From assembly GCA_023101885.1 (NCBI GenBank), contig JALPQD010000293.1, forward strand, positions 2,461,861 through 2,525,860: 64,000 nt of DNA, written 5' to 3'. A program made the position numbers and the translations under genes. This document shows, in pieces, positions 37,096 to 47,870 of this stretch. The notes under the pieces are model-generated. The model saw nothing but the letters and a program-made list of their open reading frames with translations, had not been told where the DNA came from and made no database searches. The number at the start of each line of letters is the position of its first letter. Position 1 is the first letter of the stretch. This stretch comes from Typhlomys cinereus (Eukaryota; Chordata; Mammalia; Rodentia; Platacanthomyidae).

Positions 37096-38343
37096 AAACA
37101 TAATAAAATAAAAAAATAAAATTAAAAAAAGACATCTGACAGTTACTGGGGCACTACTATCTCATTAACTAGTTTTAGGAAAATATTCATTTTATCCGAA
37201 GGTTGAAGTCAAAATTCATTTATATTTAGTAGTAACAGACCCTGCTCTGCAGACAGAATTGCATTTCCAGAGGGCAGCTATACCTATGTGTGAGGCCCAA
37301 AGTTTCTATCAGTTGTCTATGGTTCCAACCACAAGACAAAGATGAATGAATTGATTGGAATCAATTACAGATTTCCTTCATTTTTCCAGTGATTGGTTTA
37401 TAGGTGGAAATCTAACTTTTTCTATTATTAAATCAGTATTTTCTATCAAGGGGGTGTGGTTTATGTTTTTTTTTTCTGAGAGAGGCTAGGAAGAGGAGAA
37501 AGAATCTTGAAAGTAAATCTTTTACTTGTCCTACCTGATACCAATGATTTTGAACATAAGATCACAAACTTCTATAAACATCTTGTAAATAAGGGAGCTG
37601 TTTTAACTGTAAGGTGATGCTTTGAGGATAACAGAGAGAAAAGGTGATAAGAATTGTTCTTGATGTCTTTCTTGAATTAACCAATTCTCTAATCTACTTG
37701 GTTTTGACATTCTGTTATGAATAAGAATAAATAGTCTATTTCCTAGAATAGTTGACATTCTGCTTCTATATCTCACAATATATTATGACTCCATAAAGGT
37801 TCCTCAATTCATTACTTCATTAATGTCCTAAATGCATACATGTAAGGGACACAAGAGAGCGGGCTAAAAATCTGCAGCATACATTCTGTACATGTATTAA
37901 ATTCTCAAAATTTGACTTTAAAATTTTCTGTAATTTATTTTTATGATTAAATTTAATTTTTGAGAACATAATGTATGTTTGCATATCAGTTTAGAACTAC
38001 AGGATTACCTTTAATTTTGCTGCAACTGACATCTGTATTAGAAAAACAAAAATATTTAATGATTCTTTGCATGGTAGCTCATACCAGTAATCCCATTTCT
38101 TGGCACTTGAAGCAGAAGGATATCCACAAGTAACAGACCAACCTGGGTAATCTAGTGAGCTCCAAGGAAGAGACCCTTTCTTAAAAATATAAAACAAGCA
38201 ACAAACCAAGAAATTATGCATATATTCTACATTGCTACAGTAAAACTGTGTCTTCCAGCAGGAGCTAATACTTGTTCTTTGCACTTATTAAGCTACTACA
38301 AAGGAAAATTTTATAATGCCGTTGAATTACTCCATTTGGGGCT
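37096..38343. other. AT-rich DNA with one B1-like SINE
   Basis: Apart from the B1-like copy at 38068-38198 no feature was recognised. Confidence 0.5.
38068..38198 (+). mobile_element. B1/7SL-derived SINE
   Basis: The series gcatggtagctcatacca, gtaatcccatttcttggc, acctgggtaatctagtga and gagaccctttcttaaaaa follows the 7SL-derived B1/Alu monomer, with an A-rich end. Divergence is moderate. Confidence 0.85.
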
Positions 38344-38350
38344 AATGAAG

Positions 38351-38631
38351 TTTTTTTTTTTTTTTGCCTGTGTGTGTGTGTGTGTGTGTGTGTGTGCTTA
38401 CACTAATGTTTTCAAGAGGGCACTTTAGTGTGTGTCCCTGTGGTGTCCAAGGGTCACATGGGGAACTATTCTAGATTGTTTTAACTCTTTGTTGCTGTGT
38501 TCTGAGGTTTTCCATGCTCGGCTTTTCAGGATGAAAATTGCAAGCATTTTTATGTGGGATGTGGAATCTGAAGTCCGGTTACTTGGCTTGCAAGATAAAT
38601 GCTTTAACTCCTGAGTCATCCCCCTAGCTGA
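38351..38631 (-). mobile_element. tRNA-derived SINE, older subfamily
   Basis: Minus-strand copy with a T-rich (plus strand) tail at 38351-38365, a (GT)n run at 38369-38396, and a head at about 38590-38631 in which the usual ctggagag start is mutated. A 7-bp repeat aatgaag at 38344-38350 and 38632-38638 may be the target duplication. It belongs with the copies at 27786 and 56361. Confidence 0.75.
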
Positions 38632-38638
38632 AATGAAG

Positions 38639-40607
38639 CATATTTAAGAAAACACACATCATTGCTTACTGTAATAAATTCTAATGAGTATAACACATAA
38701 AGTGGATTATGTTCAATACTCAGTGAAGCTAGCAAAAGGTTTGTATTTATATTAAAATACCATTGTTTATTTATATCAAATTAACGTATTACTACCAAAA
38801 ATTCCATAAAGCATTTTTGTTAAACTGAAATGGGAAATTCACTAATCATCTTTTGAAATAGTCTGTAATGATGAGCTGATATTTGAGAGATTTTGCCTTC
38901 ACATTCATTTCAGAGATCCTTACAAATTGTAATATATGAAATATATTTTACAAATGATCATGCATCCATTTTAAATACATCTCAACAATAAGGAAAAAGT
39001 TTCATAAATTATCAAAGTATTGAAGATACTACTTGCTTAGGTTGGATCATAAATCTCAGTGACCTCTCCATAGTGTCTTGTGGTGTGGTAAATATGTCAA
39101 TTATAGAAGATGCTCTACACAAGATAGCACTGTGCTTGCTTCAAGCAGATTGACAGGCAGCAAACATTAATATAGGATGGTTCATTAAGGTCTCACTGAG
39201 TGGAAAGATATGGTGATGTTTAAGAATATATTTCTTAACAAAATATTTCCTAGAATGTAGCTCACCCATTTTTACGTGCATCTTTTACTTTTCTTAAAAT
39301 GACAAAATTCTTTGAATACTATAGCTCTAGAAAACTGATTTATCATTAATCCTTAAGACTCAAAAAAGAAAAATATGCATGTGTTTAAATTTTCACTCAG
39401 CATTAGACAGATCCAATATAAGTTGATCCATTTATATATATAATCAATTATCCTTAATGTAAAGTCTTGAAAATGTTTATGACTCAGTTATGGAAATATA
39501 ATTCAATTTAAAGTATGAATAAATGAAATTGTTGTGTACAGATATTTTTAAAGTTTAATATTGGAAGAATCTGCATATATCATTTTAAATGGTTAATAAG
39601 CCATTGTAAATTGTCAGAATATGTTCATTATATAAGGATAGAAGAAATTTCTTCTTTTTTTCAAATTGTATTCGAATCCACATATAAAAATTGCCATTTT
39701 GATATTAGATGGAATTCAGACAAAGATTATATATCTGATATTGTGCAGACTATAACAAAGAATTCAGCGCAAAATCATTATGAAAAGTTTATATTAAGTT
39801 TGTTTACATACTAGTCATCATCATGGTTTATTTTTGAAAGGTAACATTTAAAAAATAATTCTAAAAAGCTACATATAGGATCACACAACTCTAATCCTAG
39901 AATTTGGTAGTCTATAATAGAGGTGTTAAGAGCTTGAAGTCAGTTTTCACTACCTAGACTAAAAACAAGATAAAATTTTCATTTTCTAGTCTAATTTCAT
40001 TCTTTTCTAGTCTAATCTCCAGAAGATATTTTATTCTTCAAAATACTCTCATGAAACAAAACAAAATCTTTCCATGCTATTACTGTATAGATTTATCTTT
40101 CAAGATCTTAACTTAATATTTTGTACTGATGCTAAAGACATGTCTTCCTCTTTAGATACTAGAGAAAATACAGAAAATTTCTGTAAGAAATAAATTAACA
40201 CAGAGAAGCATAATTGAACCATATGAAAGATTAACTCCTGAGAGCTTCTAACCTCTACCAGTCTTGTTTTTTTTTTGTTTGTTTTGTTTTGTTTTTTACT
40301 TTTACCCTTTTAATCAGAGTATGTTGATGAATTACTAAATTTATTTTATAGATATTTTGCTATTCATTTAAATTTTTTTCCAAAGTAGATTTCACAATAG
40401 ATGATTTCCTTTAAAACATACAAAATATTATTTTTTTATTTTTTTCTGTACATAGATTATCTTTCTCTTTCTTTAAAGTTCTACATGATTGGAAAATCTA
40501 TGAGTCCTCTGTAGTTTGTCTTAGGCAAATTAGAGGTTATGTATATTAAAAGAATGTAACACACTAACCATTTATCTCCTCTGAGAGTTAAAATAGCAGA
40601 AATCGTT
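38639..40607. other. AT-rich DNA, largely unique
   Basis: A weak B1-like block is at 39880-39965. Nothing else was recognised. Confidence 0.5.
39880..39965 (+). mobile_element. Degenerate B1-like SINE
   Basis: The words ctctaatcctagaatttggt, agcttgaagtcagtttt and ctacctagactaaaaac align in order with a B1 monomer, but divergence is very high. Confidence 0.4.
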
Positions 40608-40624
40608 TATTTTAAGAATTTCTT
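40608..40624. repeat. Left target-site duplication of the L1 nest
   Basis: The 17-bp sequence tattttaagaatttctt is repeated exactly at 55566-55582. In the right copy the following bases are aa, so the nick site would read TCTT/AA, close to the L1 endonuclease preference. It brackets the whole 40625-55565 block. Confidence 0.85.
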
Positions 40625-40661
<37 letters not shown>

Positions 40662-40692
40662 TGAATAAATAAAAAAAAATTTAAAAAAAGAA
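40625..40692 (+). mobile_element. SINE tail fragment with (CA)n
   Basis: A (CA)16 run (40628-40659) is followed by aattgaataaataaa and A-rich sequence, exactly like the 3' end of the young SINE family. The body is absent. It is either a very short SINE insertion or the antisense end of DNA co-mobilised with the host L1. Confidence 0.7.
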
Positions 40693-40775
40693 AAAGAAAA
40701 CTTTTTTTTTTATTTTGCCCTAGGGCCTTGGGGCTCTACCCCTGATTATTGACATCCAAAAAGGTAGACTTCCTC

Positions 40776-40805
40776 TTTTTATTATTTATTTATCTATTTA
40801 TCTAT

Positions 40806-40836
<31 letters not shown>

Positions 40837-41543
40837 TTATTTATTTATTTATTTTTCTGCTCATACAAACTTAATAGGAACCCTCCCTCCACCCCTACCT
40901 GGACCTTCCTGTTACTCCCCCCTTTGCCCCATCTTCCCCTCCCCATTTCTCTCAGTGCCCCCTCCCCCATCTCTGAAACATCCCTTAATGTGTATATCAA
41001 ACTGTCCTCTGGGTCCTCCTCTCTGATGAGGTGTAAGAACTCAGTGGCAATTCTTAGAACTCTTTCCTGTGTTCCCCTTATGTATAGGAACAATATTGTG
41101 GCTGTTAATCCCTTGCTTCTAAGGATCTTAGTGCCTTTAGTCCATGGTAGAATTTGAGGGGACAATGATATGTTGGTCATTGCACATATCATGCAGAGTC
41201 CTGTTATAATTGCTTTGGCCCTAACTTGTGTAGAGTATCTTGCATATCACGACTCCTCCCATCCTTGTGCTCTTACAATCTTACAACCTCTTTTTCTACA
41301 AATTTCCCTGAGCTTCAAGATGGGGAGAGATTAGGCAGGCCTGATTACAGGTGGTTGATGTAGATTCTCTGATATTCTGAATTATAGTTTGTTGTTTTTT
41401 TTTTTTTTTTTCAGTTTTGCTGTTCCTGCAATGCCCTTGGCTCCATCCTGATGGGTATTGGATGTCACACCCCCACACCCCCCCCACCCCCGCCCAGAAA
41501 TAAAAACCTGTTAAATTAGAGTTGTTATAAGAGTATATTAAGA
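40776..41543 (-). mobile_element. L1 3' UTR, direct half of a 5'-inverted L1
   Basis: On the plus strand this shows a (TTTA)n tail (40784-40853), tcatacaaacttaatagga, a pyrimidine tract (40880-40975), the tgaggtgtaagaact block, the tcaagatggggagagatt block and finally aaaacctgttaaatt. It stops at a consensus point about 290 bases after the ORF2 stop. The adjoining plus-strand element (41544-46558) stops at about point 280 (the tctggcagata block), which fits a single twin-primed insertion. Confidence 0.85.
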
Positions 41544-41720
41544 ACCCCGCCATCCTCCCAGGTGAATGAGGGAGTGAGCGAGCTCCGCCCAGCCCAGCCC
41601 AGCCCAGCCCAGGCCCCACCCCAGAGCCGCCAGGCCAGCAGCACCCGCCCGGACCCCACACAGGACCCCAGCCCCTCCCTCCCTCCCGCCCCCGCACACC
41701 TCCGCCCCCCCCCCCAGGTC
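41544..41720 (+). promoter_or_regulatory. GC-rich L1 5' UTR / promoter
   Basis: A sharp island of GC-rich sequence in AT-rich surroundings. It holds four CCGCCC GC-box cores (41585, 41645, 41686, 41702), five GCCCA repeats (41587-41611) and an 11-C run (41705-41715). It sits at the 5' end of an L1, where the internal pol II promoter is expected. Sp1-type binding and promoter activity are inferred. Confidence 0.65.
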
Positions 41721-42170
41721 ACAGGCAAAGAATTCTGACATCAACAGCAGACCCTGTGCCTCTCTAGCCCACCTGGGGACCTACACACGTGGTCCACAGA
41801 AGACACACTGCTACTCAGAATTCAATAGAGTCCAAAGGAAACTCAAGCAAAACTCTAAGGAACAAAGAGAACACAGGCCATACATCTGGACTCCACTACA
41901 ATCATTATATCACATGGGTGAGATTCTTCACATGCAGCCCAAAGATAGTAAACTTCCTTTTTTTTCTTCTTCTACTTTACTGATCCTTTCTAGTATCACT
42001 GCTGTAGATCAACTTCCTCATACAGCCACCCCAAAAGCATAAAACTCCAGGGAGTATACCACTCACCCTCACATTTCACCAAGACACTAAATCATAAAAG
42101 TGCACTACCATACTAATATTCACCCCCTGGTTACTTAACTGACGTACTAAAAGCCTAGTAGCCTCATCTA

Positions 42171-42358
42171 GGATGCGTTTCTGGTCGTGGTAGGGCAGAG
42201 CCTGTGAATCCTGCGGCAGAGTAAACAAGGAGGAGGTGGAGGCGGTCCATGGTTCTGCACACACACACATACATATACACACATACATACACAGACACCC
42301 ACAAGTGCATACACATACAATTGAATAAATGATAAATAATAATAAAAAATATTTAAAA
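42171..42358 (+). mobile_element. 5'-truncated SINE occupying the ORF1 position
   Basis: It starts inside the SINE body (tgcgtttctggtcgtggtag), includes ggaggaggtggaggcggtcc, a (CA)-rich stretch and a gaataaatgataaataataa tail. Left of it is L1 5' UTR ending at cctcatctagga; right of it is the L1 ORF1 end (gatactcaagcttgaag). The intact L1 at 57391 has about 1.1 kb, including ORF1, between these two points. No flanking duplication is seen, so the SINE replaces that DNA. Confidence 0.88.
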
Positions 42359-42483
42359 ATGCTAGAAATGATACTCAAGCTTGAAGAAAAGAACAAGCGT
42401 ATACAGGAGGACAGAAGGGAAGTATAATACCATCAAAACATAAATATCAAACAACATGCTTACAAAATCTACTAAACATAAAA

Positions 42484-45400
42484 ATGTCCAGAATTAAAAA
42501 TAATTTCTCCATGATAACATTAAATGTCAATGATATTAACTCACCGATTAAGAGACACAGACTACAAACTTGGATTAAAAACCACAATCCAACAATCTGC
42601 TGCCTTCAGGAAACTCATCTCACCACAAGATAGGCACATCCTAGGAATGAAAGGTTGGTCCAAAATCTTGCAAGCTAATGGAACCAGGAAACAGGTAGGG
42701 GTAGTAATTATGGTTTCAGACAAAGTGTACTTCAAACCAAAGAAAATCATAAGAGATACAGATGGATACTACATTTTAGTAACAGGTACAATTCACCAGG
42801 AAGACTTCACAATAATGAACATATATGTACCCAATACGGGCCCCTGCACATTCATTAAGAAAACCCTACAGCATCTAAAGCAAGAAATCAACCTCAAACA
42901 ATAATTCTTGGGGACTTCAACACCGCCCTCTCAACATGGGATAGATCAACAGGTCAAAAGCTTAACAGAGACACTTTGGAACTTAATCAAACCCTAAAGA
43001 AATGGACCTTACAGATCTCTATCGAACTTTTCACCCACGCACCAAAGAATACACATTTTTCTCAGCAGCACATGGAACTTTCCCAAAATAGATCACATAC
43101 TGGGCCACGAAACAAATCTCCACATATAAAAAAGGTGGAAATTGTAACCTGTGCCCTCTCAGACCACCACGGCCTAAAGCTGGACATCCACAACACAACA
43201 AACAAGAGAAAATACACTAACTCCTGGGAACTTAACAATATGATGTTGAATGAGAACTGGATACAGGAATAAATTAAAAAGGAAATTCAAGATTTCCTGA
43301 AAGTGAAAATACAACTTACCAAAATCTCTGGGACACAATGAAAGCTGTCCTAAGAGGTAAGTTCATAACTCTTAATGCCTACATCAAAAAAATGGAAACA
43401 TCAGAAATAAAAAACTTACTTAACGATGCAGCTTAAGGCTTTAGAGAAACTTAAGCAATCTGATCCCAAAAGTAGTAGAAGAGAGGAGATTAGCAAAATA
43501 AAGGGAGAAATATCTGCAATTGAGATTAAGAAAACGATAGAAAAAAATCAACCAGTCAAAAAGCTGGTTCTTTGAAAAAATCAATAAGATTGATACATCC
43601 CAAGCGAAATTAACCAAAAGCAAGAGAGAGAAAACCCAAATTAATAAAATTAGAAATGAACATATGGAGTTATCACTACTGATACCCAAGAAATCCAGAG
43701 AATTATAACATCATATTTCAAAAACTTGTACTCTGTGAAGTTTGAAAACACAAAAGAGATGGATGAATTTCTAAGTAAACACAAACTACCTAAATTAAAT
43801 CAAGAAGTTGTGAATTATTTAAATAGTCCTATAACATATAAGGAAATTGAAGGGGTAATCTCAAATCTTCCCACCAAAAAATGTCCTGGACCAGATGGAT
43901 TCAGCACAGAATTCTACCAGACATTTAAGGAGTTAATAACACCAATACTCCTTAAACTGTTTCATCAAATAGCAAAGGAAGGAACACTACCAAATTACTT
44001 CTATGAAGCTAATATCGTCTTAATCCCAAAACCTAATAAAGATTCACTTAAAAAAGAAAACTATAGGCCTATCTCTCTGATGAACACAGACGCAACGATT
44101 CTCAACAAAGTCTTAGCAAATCAGATTCAAAAACATATCAAAAAGATCATTCACAGGGACAAAGTAGGCTTCATCCCCGGCACACAAGGTTGGTTCAACA
44201 TACGCATATTAATAAATGTGATTCATCATGTAAACCAGTCCAAAGTCCAAGACCACAGGATACTCTCGATAGATGCCGAAAACGGCTTTGACAAGATCCA
44301 ACAGCCTTTTATGATCAAAACGCTAGAGATAGTAGGAATCGAAGGAAGTTTTATCAATATAATAAAAGCTATATACAACAAGCCCACAGCAAGGATTATG
44401 CTCAATGGGGAACAATTGGAAGCATTCCCACTTCGATCAGGAACTAGACAAGGCTGTCCACTCTCACCACATTTATTCAATATTGAACTTGAAGTCTTAG
44501 TTGAAGCCATAAGACAAGAAAGGGACATAAGAGGGATTCAAATCGGCAAGGAAGAAGTCAAGCTATCCCTATTTGCAGATGGCATGATCTTATACCTGAG
44601 GGATACCAAAAACTCCACCAGGAAGCTCCTGGAACTAATACAGAAGTTCCGCAGAGTGGCAGGATACAAAATATGTGCAAAAATCAGTGGCCATCCTATA
44701 TGCCCAGAATGAAAGAAGTGAAAAAGCCTTGAGAGAAACAATCCCATTTACTATAGCCCCTAAAATAATGACATACCTTGGTATAAACCTAACCAAAGAG
44801 GTAAAAGACCTTTAAAATGAAAACTTTAAAACTCTAAGGTAAGAAATTGCATAATACACCAGAAGGTGGAAAGACCTCCCATGTTCCTGGATTGGTAGAA
44901 TCAACATCGTAAAAATGACCATCCTACCAAGGGCAACATACAAATTCATTGCTATACCAACTAAAATCCCCAAGCAATTCTTTAAAGAAGTTGACCAAAT
45001 AATCTCAAAATTCATATGGAGGCACAAAAGACCCAGGATAGCAAAGACAATCCTGAGTAACAAAAACAGTGCCAAACCTTTGTCTATACTACAAATCAAT
45101 AGTTATATAAAGAGCCTGATACTGGATCCAAAAGAGACACACAGAACAATGGATAAGGCTTGAAGACCCAGATATAAGCCCACAAAATTACAGCCATTTG
45201 ATCTTTGACGAAGGGGCCCAAAGAATCCAATGGAAAAAGAACAGCATCTTCAGCAAATGGTGCTGGCAAAACTGGATCTCCACATGCAGAAGATGAAAGC
45301 TGGACCCGTACTTGTCACCATGTACAAGACTTAATTCCAATGGATCAAGGACCTTGATATAAGGCCAGAGACTATGAAAACCATAGTTGAAAGGATAGGG

Positions 45401-46281
45401 AACTCCCTCGAGCTGATTGGGCTAGGCCAACACTTCCTAAACAGACATCCAATGGCACAATCTCTGCTACCAATTCTCAACAGTTGGGACCTTGTGAAAT
45501 TAAAGAGCTTCTGTTCAGATAAAGAGATTGTAACAAGAGCTCAAAGGCAACCCACAGAATGGGAGAAAATCTTCACTAACCACACATCTGATAGAGCTCT
45601 ACTGTCCAGAGTGCACAAAGAACTTAGAAAACTAAACACCAAGGAAACCAATGGCCCAATTACAAAATGGGCCCTGGAACATAAAAGAAATTTTACCAGG
45701 GATGACATTAAAATGTCTAACAAATATCTTAAAAAATGTTCCACTTCCTTAGCCATCAGGGAAATGCAAATCAAAACTTCCCTGAGATATCATCTCACCC
45801 CGGTCAGGATGGCAAAAATCCACAATACAAACAACAACAAATGCTGGAGAGGATGTGGAGAGAGGGGAATTCTCCTACATTCGCTGGTGGGAATGCAGGC
45901 TTATACAGCCACTCTGGCGAGCTATCTGGCCATCCCTAAAGAAAATAAAGATTGAAATGCCATATGACCCTGCTATTCCACTTTTGGGAATAACCCCCCA
46001 TACAGCAGAAGTTCAGCTCGATAGCACAAGCACGACCATGTTCATAGCAGCACTGTTTACAGTAGCAAAGTTCATGGAATCAACCCAAATGTCCAACAGT
46101 TGATGAGTGGATAAGGAAACTGTGGTACATCTATACAATGGAGTACTACTCAGCCATCAAAAATGACGAATTACTGGAATTTGCTGGGAAATGGATGTCT
46201 TTAGAAACAATTATATTAAGTGAAGTATCCCAAACCCAGAAAATTAAGCACCGTATGTACTCCCTAATAGGTGGCTCCTAG
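42484..46281 (+). pseudogene. L1 ORF2 (endonuclease-reverse transcriptase), broken
   Basis: ORF2 encodes the apurinic-type endonuclease, reverse transcriptase and C-terminal domain that carry out target-primed reverse transcription. The start ATG at 42484 gives a TLNVNDINSP N-terminus typical of the endonuclease. A frameshift near 42625 and further stops (for example after 44712) break it. The longest open part, 43726-44712, holds the RT fingers and palm, with [24 protein letters not shown] and [11 protein letters not shown]. The catalytic FADD reads FADG (44572-44583), so the second aspartate is lost. The end reads YSLIGGS then TAG at 46279-46281. Cannot be functional. Confidence 0.92.
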
Positions 46282-46891
46282 TACCAAACTCACCCAGCCC
46301 ACATTGAGACACTCAAAGGTAAACCTATGTAATACAGTAATCGCAAGGATTATGAACTGAAGGGATAGGGTTGGAGGGCCACAGCAGACACAAGGAGAAA
46401 GGGGACCATGTTACAGCAGAGAAAATAGGCCTCCATCAAGGAATGCAAGTAAGTAATGTGACACCTGGTTAAGTTCACAGATGTTCGTTCCTGATCATGT
46501 ACAACTGAGGGGGTATGATCTCACCAGAAGGGGAGGGCATATAGTCTGGCAGATAAAAAAGTGGGTTTGGTACTAGGAGCCACCTATTAATTTTCTGTGT
46601 CTGGGATATGTCACTCAGTATAATTGTTTGTATTTTCATTCATTTCCCAGCAAATTCCATTAATTCATCATTTTTGATGGCTTAATAGTACTTCATTGTA
46701 TAGATGTACCACATTTTCCTTATCCACTCGTCAACTGTTGGACATTTGGGTTGATTCCATGACTTTGCTATTGTGAACATTGCTGCTATTATCATGGCCG
46801 TGCTTGTGCTATCGAGGTGAACCTCTGCTGTATGGGGGGTTATACCCAAAAGTGGAATAGCAGGGTCATATGGCATTTCAATCTTTAACTT

Positions 46892-47226
46892 TTTTTTTAA
46901 ATTCCCTTTTTTATTATTATCATTTATTCAATTATGTGTGTATGCATGTGTGGGTGCGTGTGTATATATGTGTGTGTGTGTTTGTGTGTGTGTATGTATG
47001 TATGTATGTATATATGTGTGGAAACACAGACCAACTTGGGAACCACCATGGACGCCTCCACCTCCTTGTTTACTCTGTTCCGGGATTCACAGGCTCTGCT
47101 CTACCAGGACTGGAAACGCAGGCTGCCCCCGCTTCCGCCCGGCATCTATACGTGAGATCTGGGATCTGAACTCAGGACCTTCCACCTGCAAGGCAGAGGC
47201 TTAACTCCTGAGCCACCTCTCCAGCC
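46892..47226 (-). mobile_element. tRNA-derived SINE inserted in L1 ORF2
   Basis: Full-length young-family copy on the minus strand, with head at about 47180-47226 and T-rich tail at the left (plus strand), plus GT/TATG repeats (46935-47018). Perfect 13-bp duplication caatctttaactt at 46879-46891 and 47227-47239 within the L1. Confidence 0.95.
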
Positions 47227-47284
47227 CAATCTTTAACTTCTTTAAGAATCGCCAGACAGCTCACCAGAGTGGTTGTATGAGCCT

Positions 47285-47306
47285 CCCCCCCCCCCCCCCC
47301 CCCCCC
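47285..47306. repeat. (C)22 homopolymer
   Basis: Twenty-two consecutive C inside L1 ORF2, replacing sequence that reads cattcccaccagc in related copies. It may be a real expansion or an assembly/sequencing artefact. Confidence 0.9.
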
Positions 47307-47563
47307 GCAATGTAGAAAAGTTCCCCTCTCTCCACATCCTCTAAAGCACTTGGAGTTGTTTGTATTGTGGATTTTTGCCATCTTGACAGGAATGAGATTA
47401 TATCTCAGGGAAGTTTTGATTTGCATTTTCCTGATGGCTAAGGATTTGGAGCATTTTTAAAGATATTTGTTAGACATTTTAATTTCGTCCCTGGTAAAGT
47501 TTCTTTTAAATTCCAAGGCCCATTTTTAACTGGCCCATTTGTTTCCTTGGTGTTTACTTTTCT

Positions 47564-47605
47564 TTTTTTTTTTTAAGATTTTTTTTTTATTTATTCAATT
47601 GTGTG

Positions 47606-47657
<52 letters not shown>

Positions 47658-47870
47658 TGTGTAGAACCACAGGCGAATACATGGAAGAATTTGGGAACCA
47701 CCATGAACCACCTCCACCTCCTCCTTGTTTACTCTTTCTGGGGATTGACAGGCTGCACCCTACCATGACCAGAAACAGGCCGCTCCCACTTCCGCCCTGT
47801 CTAGGATCAGAACTCAGGACCTTCCGCCTGCAAGGTAGAGGCTTAAGCCCTGAGCCACCTCTCAAGCCCC
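47564..47870 (-). mobile_element. tRNA-derived SINE inserted in L1 ORF2
   Basis: Minus-strand young-family copy with a (GT)n run at 47605-47655 and head near 47815-47870. Its body has a deletion before the B box compared with the copy at 7053 (the ...ccacgtatagacgcc segment is missing). A perfect 19-bp duplication, ccttggtgtttacttttct, lies at 47545-47563 and 47871-47889. Confidence 0.96.

Larger units (their letters stand above)
41544..46558 (+). mobile_element. L1, inverted half: 5' UTR, SINE in place of ORF1, ORF2, start of 3' UTR
   Basis: Order: GC-rich 5' UTR (41544-41720), AT-richer 5' UTR (41721-42170), SINE fragment (42171-42358), end of ORF1 region, ORF2 (42484-46281) and 277 bases of 3' UTR. 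The rest of the 3' UTR and the tail are missing here, but a matching piece lies at 40776-41543 on the other strand. The 5' UTR part from about 41808 to 42170 matches 57720-58070 of the L1 at 57391. Confidence 0.9.

Noticed and set aside
41296..41744. Gly/Trp-rich frames of 67-133 residues on the minus strand
   Set aside because: They result from the GC-rich L1 5' UTR repeats and adjoining L1 3' UTR; no conserved domain is seen.
40758..46570. Flanks of the 40776-46558 L1 as a 14-bp target duplication
   Set aside because: Only 10 of 14 bases match and the sequence is A-rich, so chance is plausible.
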